Shown piece by piece: positions 54,262-64,000 of a stretch of 64,000 nt of DNA. The notes beneath the pieces were generated by a model. The model was not told the origin of the DNA. It saw only the letters and a program-made list of their open reading frames with translations, and did no database searches. How positions within the stretch are numbered: position 1 is the first letter of the stretch; each line of letters starts with the position of its first letter. The stretch is taken from assembly GCF_024330105.1 (NCBI RefSeq), contig NZ_JANDHW010000002.1, forward strand, positions 248,001 through 312,000, in the 5' to 3' direction. Both the position numbers and the translations under genes were made by a program. Source of the DNA: Coprobacter tertius. GTDB taxonomy: Bacteria > Bacteroidota > Bacteroidia > Bacteroidales > Coprobacteraceae.

Positions 54262-55884
54262 TTAATTTACCGGGATTTCGGGAAACCCTTTATTATCGTT
54301 TAGTAATTCTACCGCTTTGAGTAACGTATTGTCATGAGTGAGCAATACGGGATAGAAAGCTTCATCGCCCAAGATGTTACGTGCAATATAAGCCTGTAAT
54401 TGATTGTTGATGATGTGGCGTGAAATATTGATATAAACCGGTCTTGGTTTTACACCTTTGGATGTCGCATATCTGACAAAATCATTGAGCAGGGGTTGTT
54501 TTTGTAAATGCCGTAACAAGTCTTTGTAATCTTTAAAGGATTCCAGTTTTTCCCTGTTTTCATCGGCGTATTTAAATGCATACTGATATATAAGACCCGA
54601 GTTTACCACATTATTCAAATAAGAGGTAATCCCGATCGTATCCCGGGGAACAAAAATATCTGGCATAATACCGCCGCCGCCATATACGGTACGGCCGTTG
54701 AGTGTTTTATATACCAGATCGGTATTTTGTTTGATGCTGTCTTTCGAATCGAATTCTCCGTGCAGGAATCTTATCATCAGATCTTTGCTGTAATCTTCTC
54801 CGTCTCCCATTTTATATTCTTTCTGAATAGAGCGGCCTGATGGGGTAAAGTATCTGGCGACAGTTAATCTTATTGCTGACCCGTCGGAGAATGGAATTTG
54901 TTGTTGCACAAGGCCTTTTCCGAAGGAACGTCTGCCCACGATAAGCCCGCGGTCATTATCTTGTATTGCACCTGCAAAGATTTCACTGGCCGAGGCCGAC
55001 CATTCGTCCATAAGAACAATCATTTGATTTTTTTGAAATGCCCCCGTTCCGTTAGAATACGCTTCATTTCTGGGATATGATTTCCCTTCGGTATATACAA
55101 TGAGCTGTCCTTTAGGCAAAAATTCGGTTACCATGTTTATTGCAGCTTCCATATATCCCCCGGTATTTCCCCGTAGATCGATAATAAATTTTTCGGCACC
55201 GTCTTTTCTGAGTTTTGCCAATGCATTCATGAATTCATCGTATGTCGTACGTCCGAAGTTTCTGATTTTCAGATAACCTGTTTTATCATTGATTTTAAAT
55301 GACGCGTCGAGACTGTTTAACGGGATATCGCCACGAGTGAGGGTAAAGTCGAGCGGTTTTTTGGCTGTAACGCGTTTGATGGTAAGATTTACGTCGGAGT
55401 TTTTGGGCCCCCTTAATTTACTCATTACTTTTTCATTCGTTACCTTTTCGCCTACGAAAGCCGTGTCGTTAACAGCAATGATGCGGTCACCGGGAATAAT
55501 TCCTACTTTTTCAGCAGGTCCTCCGGATATGACGCTCACTACAGTAATCGTATCTTCGAGAATACTGAATTGAATGCCGATCCCTCCGAAACTTCCTTCG
55601 AGTTCTTCGTTGATACTTTCCAGATCTTTGGCGCTGATATAAGCTGAATGAGGGTCGAGTTCACCAATGACTTTGGGCATAATATCCTCGATCATTTGTT
55701 TTGTATCTACCGTATCGACATATTGTTTATTTATAATGTCGATCAAAGCATCGATTTTGCTTTTTGGTGAAAAGAAACCGCTCCCGACCGTGCTCACGGT
55801 ATGATAATATCTGCCGATATAAATTCCTGAAATAATGGCTATCGCTATGATTACGGGAAGCCATATTAATGTTTTTTTATTCAT
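54262..55884 (-). CDS. C-terminal processing protease (S41, CtpA-like)
   Basis: 540 residues: an N-terminal signal anchor (about 5-25), a PDZ domain (about 95-175; FGGIGIQFSILEDTITVVSV) and the S41 core with catalytic Ser in DEWSASASEIFAGA and Lys in RRSFGKGLVQQ. It acts on unfolded or tagged proteins in the periplasm. It is followed by the folate cyclo-ligase gene 2 bases later. The dCMP deaminase lies 86 bases upstream on the same strand. Confidence 0.93.
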   Translation of the reverse strand: MNKKTLIWLPVIIAIAIISGIYIGRYYHTVSTVGSGFFSPKSKIDALIDIINKQYVDTVDTKQMIEDIMPKVIGELDPHSAYISAKDLESINEELEGSFGGIGIQFSILEDTITVVSVISGGPAEKVGIIPGDRIIAVNDTAFVGEKVTNEKVMSKLRGPKNSDVNLTIKRVTAKKPLDFTLTRGDIPLNSLDASFKINDKTGYLKIRNFGRTTYDEFMNALAKLRKDGAEKFIIDLRGNTGGYMEAAINMVTEFLPKGQLIVYTEGKSYPRNEAYSNGTGAFQKNQMIVLMDEWSASASEIFAGAIQDNDRGLIVGRRSFGKGLVQQQIPFSDGSAIRLTVARYFTPSGRSIQKEYKMGDGEDYSKDLMIRFLHGEFDSKDSIKQNTDLVYKTLNGRTVYGGGGIMPDIFVPRDTIGITSYLNNVVNSGLIYQYAFKYADENREKLESFKDYKDLLRHLQKQPLLNDFVRYATSKGVKPRPVYINISRHIINNQLQAYIARNILGDEAFYPVLLTHDNTLLKAVELLNDNKGFPEIPVN

Positions 55885-55970
55885 TTTACCGAAATCTAAT
55901 TCTGTTTTTTATATTTTGGTTTCGATACATGGTATAAGGAAGCAGGTTAAAAAATATGGGAATGCATATA

Positions 55971-56396
55971 TTAAGTCGCTTCTATGAAATCTACCGTAAT
56001 ACCTGCTTTTTTAAGAAGGTCGATCCCGTCATGCAACCGATAATGCTCAGAGAATACTACCCGGCGTATCCCTGCCTGTATAATCAATTTCGAACATTCT
56101 ATACAGGGAGATGAAGTTACGTATAAAGTCGCTCCTTCACTGCTGTTGTTCGATCTTGCTACTTTTGTTATGGCATTTGCTTCCGCATGCAGTACGTAAG
56201 GGTAGGTATGATCGTTTTCGTCTTCACAAATATTTTCAAATCCGGCCGGAGTACCGTTATAGCCGTCTGAGATTATCATCTTTTCTTTTACGATAAGGGC
56301 GCCTACCTTGCGTCGTTTGCAATAAGAATTTTCGGCCCAAATAAGAGCCATACGTATATAACGTTTGTCGAGAATCAATTGTTTTTCTTTATCCAT
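55971..56396 (-). CDS. dCMP deaminase / ComEB-family cytidine deaminase
   Basis: Zn enzyme deaminating dCMP to dUMP for thymidylate synthesis. 141 residues from the ATG at 56396; the longer frame uses GTG. The zinc motif is complete: VLHAEANAI (His, catalytic Glu) and SSPCIECSKLI (two Cys). The N-terminal SYCKRRKVGALIV and GYNGTPAGFENICED match the dCMP deaminase/ComEB group rather than free cytidine deaminases. Confidence 0.93.
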   Translation of the reverse strand: MDKEKQLILDKRYIRMALIWAENSYCKRRKVGALIVKEKMIISDGYNGTPAGFENICEDENDHTYPYVLHAEANAITKVARSNNSSEGATLYVTSSPCIECSKLIIQAGIRRVVFSEHYRLHDGIDLLKKAGITVDFIEAT

Positions 56397-56566
56397 AATT
56401 CTCACAGGCTTTTAATATCCCGCATTTACGGTAAAAGTGTTTATTTTTTCAACTTGCCTCAAAGATACTGATTTTGACAATTATCTTTGTCTTTTTTAAG
56501 TAAAATAACGGTGTTTTTATAAGTTATACAATTTATGTGCCATAACTTGATACATTATCATACAAT

Positions 56567-58204
56567 TTACCGATTTTCGAAAACGTGTTTGGCATAATTG
56601 TAATCTAATGCATCATAACGTTTTGTAAGACGGGTAAGCCGCAGCAAAAAATCATCATAATTTTTGCGGCTGTAACTCCAGCCTACTTCTGCTAAAGCCG
56701 CCATACGAGGTAATACCATATATTGCAAATGGTTGAAATTCGGTATATATTCTGTCCATGTATTGCATTGTACTCCGAGAATAAATTTTTTCTCATTTTC
56801 ATTTAGTTTTTCATAAGGGTCTAACGAATATACCTGGGAGACTGGAACATATCCTCCGATGGCTAAATGTTCAGAAGCTTTTGCTTTACTTTGATAATAA
56901 TCGAAATAGCAATAGTTTGTAGGAGTCATAATGGCATAATTGCCCATTTTAGCGGCATCGATTCCACCTTGTGTTCCCCTCCACGACATTACAGTCGACG
57001 TTTTTGAAAGACCTCCTTCCATTATTTCATCCCATCCGATAAGTTTCCGATCGTGCGTGTTCAGGAATTTTTCGATCCGTCGAACGAAGTAGCTTTGTAG
57101 CTCGTTTTCATTTTTCAAAGAAAGTTCTTTTATTCTTTTTTGACACAGCGCACAGTTTTTCCAGGCTTTTTTAGGACATTCATCTCCACCGATGTGAATG
57201 TATTTTGACGGAAATAATTCAATTACTTCGGATAGTACGTTTTCCATAAATTCGAAAGTAGAATCTTTTCCCGCACAATATACCTCATCGAAAACTCCCC
57301 AAGTTCCGCATACCTTGTAATCTTTGTCTTCACAGCCTAAATAGGGGTAGGAGGCTAAAGCAGCCAATGCATGGCCGGGCATTTCGATTTCGGGAATCAC
57401 AGTAATGAAATGATCATCGGCATAACGTACGACTTCTTTAATCTGATCTTGCGTATAATATCCTCCGTAAGGAGTATTGTCGTAACGGGTACTTCCTATG
57501 GCATGTCCTATGATGGTTGCATCTCGTTGAGACCCGATCTCTGTCAGTAAAGGATATTTTTTTATTTCGATACGCCATCCCTGATCATCGGAAAGGTGCC
57601 AGTGAAACGTATTTATTTTGTGCAAAACGAGCATATCGATAAATTGTTTCACTTCTTCGATTGTAAAGAAATGGCGACAAACATCGAGCATGGCACCCCT
57701 GTATGTAAAGTCGGGCTTATCTTTTATATAAACTCCCGGTACCGTTAATTTTTTTGTTTTTTCCGCGATTTCGGCTTCGGGAGGGCATAATTGCCGTAGA
57801 GATTGAAATGCATAAAATACGGCTCTCGGAGATCCTCCCGCAATGTGTATCCTCTTTTTATTTATATCGAGTATATATTCTTCCTCTTCCAAATTGTTGT
57901 CGGTCATTAATACAATGCCTTTGTTTATTTTTTTTTCCGAATATTTTAAAGGCAGACTTGTTCCTAAAGAACGGGAACTCCAGTTTGAAAAATAAGTAGC
58001 GGCTTTACGGAGTCCTTCGGTCGTGTCGCAGAGATATATAGTCGTTTTAGGCGTAATTGTAAACCGACTGTTATTTTCCGGTGCTTCTATAAATGCGGGT
58101 AAAGGGGTAATGGCTATTTTTAACTCATTTCGTTTTCCGGCTCCGTTTGCCGTAAACATGAATAAACTGCATATGAGAATAAGTACCGAATTTATTTTCT
58201 TCAT
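56567..58204 (-). CDS. GH20 beta-N-acetylhexosaminidase
   Basis: Removes terminal GlcNAc/GalNAc from glycans. 545 residues: a signal peptide (about 1-21), a GH20 N-terminal alpha/beta domain (about 30-155) and the TIM barrel with catalytic pair Asp341-Glu342 in HIGGDECPKKAW; HWHLSDDQGWRIEI and MSWRGTQGG complete the active site. No lipobox is seen, so it is probably periplasmic. It stands alone with no SusC/D pair nearby, a recycling or mucin-glycan enzyme rather than part of a clear utilisation locus. Confidence 0.94.
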   Translation of the reverse strand: MKKINSVLILICSLFMFTANGAGKRNELKIAITPLPAFIEAPENNSRFTITPKTTIYLCDTTEGLRKAATYFSNWSSRSLGTSLPLKYSEKKINKGIVLMTDNNLEEEEYILDINKKRIHIAGGSPRAVFYAFQSLRQLCPPEAEIAEKTKKLTVPGVYIKDKPDFTYRGAMLDVCRHFFTIEEVKQFIDMLVLHKINTFHWHLSDDQGWRIEIKKYPLLTEIGSQRDATIIGHAIGSTRYDNTPYGGYYTQDQIKEVVRYADDHFITVIPEIEMPGHALAALASYPYLGCEDKDYKVCGTWGVFDEVYCAGKDSTFEFMENVLSEVIELFPSKYIHIGGDECPKKAWKNCALCQKRIKELSLKNENELQSYFVRRIEKFLNTHDRKLIGWDEIMEGGLSKTSTVMSWRGTQGGIDAAKMGNYAIMTPTNYCYFDYYQSKAKASEHLAIGGYVPVSQVYSLDPYEKLNENEKKFILGVQCNTWTEYIPNFNHLQYMVLPRMAALAEVGWSYSRKNYDDFLLRLTRLTKRYDALDYNYAKHVFENR

Positions 58205-58516
58205 AATAATACAAAATGTGATGAACTATTTTTTTACTTTTGATGTAAAGTACGTATTTTTTTCTTTTTTACACAAAAGAACAGATAAATATTCGTAAAG
58301 AATTTTTTTATCCGAACCATATACCCGGAAAATCTGTTATTAGTTAGGTATGAAAATGCGAAATCTTGTCAGTTATATGTCGGTTTTCCCGAACTGCTTG
58401 CTGTCTTTTTGTCATATTTAAGGCAAAATAAAATCTGGCACGAATTTGGTTAATTATTGAGTGTCGATTCGAAATTACAAGAATCTGAAGTATTAATAAC
58501 TTAAAATATAATAACA
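58205..58516 (+). promoter_or_regulatory. Divergent control region of groESL and the GH20 gene
   Basis: 312 bases with no gene. At 58437-58453 it reads TGGCACGAATTTGGTTA, resembling a sigma-54 -24/-12 site (GG, ten bases, then GT instead of GC). No CIRCE repeat and no clean TAnnTTTG match for groES were found. The region next to the GH20 start is A/T-rich with no firm promoter. Confidence 0.35.
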
Positions 58517-58786
58517 ATGAACATTAGACCTTTAGCAGACAGAGTATTGATTAAACCGGCTCCTGCAGAAGAAAAGACCGTCGGAGGTATTATTATTCCC
58601 GATTCGGCAAAAGAAAAACCCTTGAAAGGTGAAGTTGTTGCAGTTGGTAACGGTACGAAAGATGAAGAAATGGTTGTGAAACCCGGTGATCAGGTGTTGT
58701 ATGGTAAATATGCTGGGACCGAGATCGAACTCGAAGGTGACAAATTCCTCATCATGCGTCAATCAGACATTTTAGCTATTATCTAA
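58517..58786 (+). CDS. groES: Co-chaperonin GroES (Hsp10)
   Basis: Heptameric lid of the GroEL cage. 89 residues with [13 protein letters not shown] at the N-terminus and the mobile loop [11 protein letters not shown] (about 19-29). groEL follows after 27 bases, the standard operon. Confidence 0.97.
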   Translation: MNIRPLADRVLIKPAPAEEKTVGGIIIPDSAKEKPLKGEVVAVGNGTKDEEMVVKPGDQVLYGKYAGTEIELEGDKFLIMRQSDILAII

Positions 58787-58801
58787 TCGAACTGTTTTTA
58801 A

Positions 58802-60451
<1,650 letters not shown>

Positions 60452-60500
60452 TCTGCTTCGGAACTTCAGTTAGTAAGTTCTTTAATCGAATATTTATATA

Positions 60501-60534
60501 TAAATCCCGACTACAAAAATGTAGCCGGGATTTA
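60501..60534. terminator. Bidirectional terminator between groEL and the GH32 gene
   Basis: The stem TAAATCCCGACTAC/GTAGCCGGGATTTA with one A-C mismatch and a 6-base loop lies between convergent genes. Confidence 0.75.
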
Positions 60535-60537
60535 TTT

Positions 60538-62196
60538 TTATTTCCAGATCGATTGCATTTTATACAATTTCAAGTTTTTTATTTCTATGTTGTTACCCCA
60601 GAAATGAAATCCTTCATTATTATCGTTATGGGGTTTTCTTTCCATCGAATAAGAATAGGCTCCGTTATCGATGAATACTTCGACAGAAGTACGGTCGATA
60701 AGTATATCTGCGGTAATTTCCATACTTGTACAATCGGCGGGAGAATAGAAAACTCCGTTTACCCGGTTCGAGTTCATATCATAGTGTAAAAGTGATTGTC
60801 CGTAAAGGTTGAGTCCGGCATCTGTTGCATGGGAAAGTTTCATCGTGAGACGTATGCGCATACTTCCTTCTTTATTGAACGGTTGTAACAATTCCGATGC
60901 TTTTCGGGCAGTAAGATTAGTGGATATATTCAGTTTTTCATCCTGCAGTTTCTCCAGTTCCTGAACTGGAACACTGAATAATCTTATACCGTTAGGGGTT
61001 GCTTTTAACGAAAGTACCGTAGGAACCGACATCATTCCTTTGAAAGGCATTCCCGGATGTGTAATGCGTTCCCAGCCGATTTGTATGCGCCGGTTGTCCG
61101 ATGCAGGCATATTGGTAAATGTTTGGGCGGCATACATGGCCCCCGTGTTATAATAGAATTTCCCGTTTTCAGGTGTAAATTTTTTCCCGTCGAAAGTTCC
61201 TATCATATAAGTTCCCGAAGCTCCGTACATAACCCATCGTGTATTTTCTGGGTCTCCGTTTACTGGTAATTCGAATAATTCAGGACATTCCCAAAAACCG
61301 GTAATATGGCTCTGATAGTTCCATTCTTTTAAATCGGTTGAGGTATAAATAGAATGGCCGTCTCGTTCATTCAATACCATAACCCATTCTTTCCCTGGTT
61401 TATACCAGAAAACTTTCGGATCTCGGGTATCTTTAGTTTTCCATTTGGCATTCGAGTCGATTACGGGATTTCCTTTGTATTTCGTCCAGGTTCTACCTTT
61501 GTCGAGACTATAAGCAATACATTGTACTTGTTTTTGGGGATTATCGGCTGTATAAATGGCAACCATTGCGGGTGTTTTTCCTTGATTGAAACCTGCTGTG
61601 TTTTCATAATCGATAACACATGAGCCTGAGAAAATGCTTCCGATAGAATCGGGACGGAGGGCGTCGCCTAATTCTTCCCAATGAATCAGGTCTTTACTCA
61701 CAGCGTGTCCCCAATGCATATTTTCCCATTCTCGTTCATAAGGATTGTGCTGATAAAAAAGATGATATTCTCCATCGTAATAGATCATTCCGTTCGGGTC
61801 GTTATTCCAGCCCCGTCGAGATGAAAAATGGAACTGGGGACGGTATGTTTCTTTATAGAGGCTATCGCTTCCGGCTATAACATCATCTTGATAAATGGCT
61901 TTTAAACCGTTATTTTCACCGGGAATCGAAATTTTAACTGTTTTTCCTTTTAAAGAAGATACGTCGTAAAATACCCAGTAATCGGCTTGTTCGGGGGCCA
62001 ATCTGATGTTGAAGCTGTCGATTTTTTTGTCTTTTTCAGATAATTTCATCGGTATTCGGTCAGTCTGATGGGATACCGGTATATTCAGATATTTTTTTGT
62101 GATTTTTACCGATATATCTCCGGCATGTACGGGTGAAATAAAAAAGAGACCGGGACAGAATAGGGCGTACAATACACCTTTTTGTATATGTTTCAT
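60538..62196 (-). CDS. GH32 fructan hydrolase (levanase/fructanase type)
   Basis: 552 residues from the ATG at 62196, which gives a clean signal peptide (about 1-25, ending HAG); the longer frame adds 16 residues. The five-bladed propeller has nucleophile motif WNDPNGMIYYDGEYHLFYQH, stabiliser RDPKVFWY and acid/base in FWECPELF; a C-terminal beta-sandwich follows (about 400-552). The protein has an extra N-terminal segment of about 110 residues before WNDPNG. Substrate (inulin, levan or sucrose) is open. No SusC/D genes or hybrid two-component regulator are nearby. Confidence 0.92.
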   Translation of the reverse strand: MKHIQKGVLYALFCPGLFFISPVHAGDISVKITKKYLNIPVSHQTDRIPMKLSEKDKKIDSFNIRLAPEQADYWVFYDVSSLKGKTVKISIPGENNGLKAIYQDDVIAGSDSLYKETYRPQFHFSSRRGWNNDPNGMIYYDGEYHLFYQHNPYEREWENMHWGHAVSKDLIHWEELGDALRPDSIGSIFSGSCVIDYENTAGFNQGKTPAMVAIYTADNPQKQVQCIAYSLDKGRTWTKYKGNPVIDSNAKWKTKDTRDPKVFWYKPGKEWVMVLNERDGHSIYTSTDLKEWNYQSHITGFWECPELFELPVNGDPENTRWVMYGASGTYMIGTFDGKKFTPENGKFYYNTGAMYAAQTFTNMPASDNRRIQIGWERITHPGMPFKGMMSVPTVLSLKATPNGIRLFSVPVQELEKLQDEKLNISTNLTARKASELLQPFNKEGSMRIRLTMKLSHATDAGLNLYGQSLLHYDMNSNRVNGVFYSPADCTSMEITADILIDRTSVEVFIDNGAYSYSMERKPHNDNNEGFHFWGNNIEIKNLKLYKMQSIWK

Positions 62197-62278
62197 GATA
62201 TAGAAATAAATAATAAGTGATGAATATAAGATAATAAGATGCAATATACGTTTTTTTTACTTTGCTTGTTTTTTATTT

Positions 62279-62932
62279 TTAGAAAATCTGCATTCTCAAT
62301 CCGAGAGAGAGACTGAAAATATCATGTATTTTCAGTGTTTTATTTTGTACGAGGCAGAGAATATACAGGTCATTGGTGCCTACCTCATAAAAAAATCCGA
62401 TTGCTTTATTAAATTTAGGATTGCGCATTTTCACATTGATCCGCTGGCCGAATGCGATGTTGATTCTCATATTGGTAGCCATATAATAATAACCATCAGG
62501 ATATCTTTGGGGAGGGGTACGCCAGAAGTTCTCACCGAATATCTTATTTATATAGAGAGAAACAGTAAAAGGTTCCAGATTCCAGTCATAAAATTTAGGG
62601 GTATGGTTCAGCTTTATATTCCAGGGAATATAGTTTTCTTTTAGAGTGATGGTAGCGTATCCGCTTTCGCCCGAAAATTCGGGTACGAATCCGATGAGTA
62701 AGTCCGTTTCCCAGTGTTTTTTTCCGTATACCCAGCCGATGCCGCCTGATAGCATTCCCATTCCTCCGGCAAATTGTAATTTTGTATATTTAGGAATAAA
62801 GTGTGACCAACGTCTTTGATATTTGAGAATACGTTTTTCATATTTCGACAGGCTGTCTTTTCCCCCTTCACACTGGCCGTAAACAGCGGCCGGTAATAAT
62901 ATGATGAGGAAGAATAGTATCTTTTTTCTCAT
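62279..62932 (-). CDS. Predicted outer-membrane or periplasmic beta-rich protein, unknown
   Basis: 217 residues from the ATG at 62932 (another lies two codons upstream). The signal peptide is about residues 1-18 (ending VYGQ). The mature part is rich in alternating aromatic strands and ends in LSLGLRMQIF, with the terminal Phe common in outer-membrane barrels. No named family recognised. It follows the phosphoesterase gene by 12 bases, so the two are probably cotranscribed. Confidence 0.6.
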   Translation of the reverse strand: MRKKILFFLIILLPAAVYGQCEGGKDSLSKYEKRILKYQRRWSHFIPKYTKLQFAGGMGMLSGGIGWVYGKKHWETDLLIGFVPEFSGESGYATITLKENYIPWNIKLNHTPKFYDWNLEPFTVSLYINKIFGENFWRTPPQRYPDGYYYMATNMRINIAFGQRINVKMRNPKFNKAIGFFYEVGTNDLYILCLVQNKTLKIHDIFSLSLGLRMQIF

Positions 62933-62944
62933 ATACATGTGATT

Positions 62945-63745
62945 TCAGAAATGAATGTATTCGTAACTATATCCTTCAGGAGTAATGGTAAAGAGGAGGT
63001 AGCTGCGTTTCATAATGGTATCGCAGGCATAATAAAGTAAGCCGTCGTTAAAATAATCGGTAACTTTAAAAGTATGCGTATGCGCATGCATACAAAAAAG
63101 CAGATTCTGGGCTTGTTTTATTTGCTGTTGGAATGTAAATTTTACATTATTGTTGAATTCGATGTCTCCGGGTGGAACGTGCATTACGAAAACCGTTTTA
63201 TCGTATTCGTCGCTTTGCCGGATCTCCCTCAAAATGAAATCGAAATCGGGGACTGGAGTGGAGTAATCGAATTCGAGGGCATTCGTATTGATACATATAA
63301 ATTTTACCCGTTCGAAAATGAAAGAAAAGTTGAGATCTCCATACATCGATGTGTATATTTCTTCGCCCGTTCCTAAAATATCATGATTTCCGCATAAGGT
63401 AATATAAGGTACTTTCAGCTTTTTCATCCGATCTTCACACCAAATGAATTCTTTTTTGAGGCCGAAGTCAGACATGTCTCCGCCATGTATGACAAAGTCT
63501 ATGTCGTTGCGACCGTTTATATGAGCTACGAAATCTTCGGTTTCGTCATAAAAACGTTGGGTATCGCCCATAAATGCAAATCGCAATGTTCCTTTGCCCG
63601 TATTTTTTTCTTTTAATGCGGCAATTTGTGTGGCGTTGATATGCCGATATTCTTTTCCTAGTTTGACATCGTATGGATGATATTCGAATACATCACAGGC
63701 CGTAAACAGAAAAAAAATCAGGGTCGATAATGTCGTGTGTTTCAT
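62945..63745 (-). CDS. Lipoprotein metallophosphoesterase
   Basis: 266 residues from the ATG at 63745. The signal peptide ends in a lipobox (FLFTAC, Cys about 17). Calcineurin-like motifs are in order: FMGDTQR, HGGDMSD, CGNHD, MHVPPGD and MHAHTHTF, so a binuclear metal site is complete. Substrate unknown (phosphate ester or nucleotide). It is followed by the beta-rich protein gene. A -7 element (TACATTTG) lies at 63796-63803. Confidence 0.88.
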   Translation of the reverse strand: MKHTTLSTLIFFLFTACDVFEYHPYDVKLGKEYRHINATQIAALKEKNTGKGTLRFAFMGDTQRFYDETEDFVAHINGRNDIDFVIHGGDMSDFGLKKEFIWCEDRMKKLKVPYITLCGNHDILGTGEEIYTSMYGDLNFSFIFERVKFICINTNALEFDYSTPVPDFDFILREIRQSDEYDKTVFVMHVPPGDIEFNNNVKFTFQQQIKQAQNLLFCMHAHTHTFKVTDYFNDGLLYYACDTIMKRSYLLFTITPEGYSYEYIHF

Positions 63746-63795
63746 ATTGAGCATAATGTTTTGAAAAACTATTTTTGTAAATAAAGTTTTCGCTA

Positions 63796-63803
63796 CAAAT
63801 GTA
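63796..63803 (-). promoter_or_regulatory. -7 element for the phosphoesterase gene
   Basis: The minus strand reads TACATTTG, about 50 bases before the start. Confidence 0.4.
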
Positions 63804-63857
63804 TGGAATCTACCGATACAAATGATAATAAAAAGTCGGAAATTATGGTCTATTTCT

Positions 63858-63865
63858 TACCTTTG
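63858..63865 (+). promoter_or_regulatory. -7 element for the uracil-DNA glycosylase family gene
   Basis: TACCTTTG, the commonest form of the consensus, 20 bases before the ATG at 63885. No -33 TTTG is visible at the right distance. Confidence 0.5.
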
Positions 63866-63884
63866 CTCATAATTGATTTTAATC

Positions 63885-64000
63885 ATGGATATGAAAGAAG
63901 AACAGCAGCCCGAATATCATCCTCTCGAATTATTTTTACCGGAGAGAGCTCGATTGTTAATGTTGGGCAGTTTTCCGCCGCAAAAAAAACGTTGGAGTAT
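63885..64000 (+). CDS. Uracil-DNA glycosylase family protein (5' end only)
   Basis: Only 38 codons before the window ends. The frame reads EYHPLELFLPERARLLMLGS, then FPPQKKRWS, which matches the N-terminus of a Bacteroidota uracil-DNA glycosylase-like family, where LLMLGSFPP forms the first strand and uracil-pocket loop. The gene continues past 64000, so catalytic residues cannot be checked. Confidence 0.7.
   Translation, partial: MDMKEEQQPEYHPLELFLPERARLLMLGSFPPQKKRWS

Noticed and set aside
58205-58516. CIRCE/HrcA site before groES
   Set aside because: No TTAGCACTC-N9-GAGTGCTAA repeat or close variant is present on either strand.

Overview
This window comes from a Bacteroidales genome (phylum Bacteroidota). 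The supporting evidence is the AT-leaning base composition, A/T-rich translation starts without strong Shine-Dalgarno sites, repeated Bacteroides-type promoter elements (-7 TAnnTTTG, with TTTG about 19-20 bases upstream), and families typical of the order: a DUF4834 protein beside pssA/psd, an EcfO-like sigma factor, DUF5690, a patatin-barrel protein, and a bifunctional hisB inside hisGDCB. Genus cannot be fixed from the sequence alone. About 58 protein genes, one short leader peptide gene, two tRNA genes and one clear pseudogene are supported. No insertion sequence, prophage, CRISPR array, rRNA or origin was seen. The window is ordinary chromosomal core with a few accessory cassettes.

Layout. 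1-3 kb: tsaC, a polyprenyl-phosphate sugar transferase and a ClC channel (cut by the window edge) in one overlapping minus-strand operon. 3-6.6 kb: oxyR divergent from ahpC-ahpF, closed by a strong shared terminator and tRNA-Ser(GCU). 6.9-11.3 kb: a helix-turn-helix protein divergent from a phosphonate catabolism cluster (DUF5690 transporter, phnX, phnW). 11.3-15.9 kb: hisGDCB, preceded by a histidine-rich leader peptide and an intrinsic terminator, a classical attenuator. 16-18.3 kb: membrane proteins and phosphatidylethanolamine synthesis (psd, pssA). 18.5-22.8 kb: a pseudouridine synthase, pheT and a yebC-type regulator, then a broken TSCPD-domain gene. 24-30.4 kb: an ECF sigma factor, an nfeD-type protease, kdsB, a non-catalytic M16 protein, mgsA and dnaB. 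30.5-34.7 kb: ispE, a ferritin paralogue that has lost iron ligands, grpE-dnaJ and a methyltransferase. 34.9-41 kb: tRNA-Arg, an amidohydrolase, a patatin-barrel protein, serB, and a compactly folded RNA leader in front of a cysteine-less thioredoxin-fold lipoprotein or periplasmic protein. 41-45 kb: a Gtr-like glycosylation cassette and a TRIC channel. 45-49.2 kb: ferritin and the aspartate-to-alanine decarboxylation/antiport pair. 49.5-56.4 kb: an M16 protease, a LuxR-type regulator with a hemerythrin/RIC-like protein, folate cyclo-ligase, a C-terminal processing protease and a dCMP deaminase. 56.5-64 kb: GH20 hexosaminidase, groES-groEL, GH32 fructanase, an outer-membrane-like protein, a lipoprotein phosphoesterase and the start of a uracil-DNA glycosylase family gene.

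How the genes work together. Oxidative and iron stress recur: OxyR-AhpCF, ferritin and its paralogue, and the RIC-like/LuxR pair. Protein quality control is represented by GrpE-DnaJ, GroESL and several envelope proteases. Envelope building is represented by Psd/PssA, KdsB, the sugar transferase and the Gtr-like cassette. The cleanest regulatory find is the his leader at 15701-15879, where promoter, leader peptide with five His codons, antiterminator segment and terminator can all be read directly. The most open question is the RNA leader at 40541-40667, where three hairpins abut with no linker bases. The best functional hypothesis is that the DUF5690 protein imports 2-aminoethylphosphonate for PhnW and PhnX.
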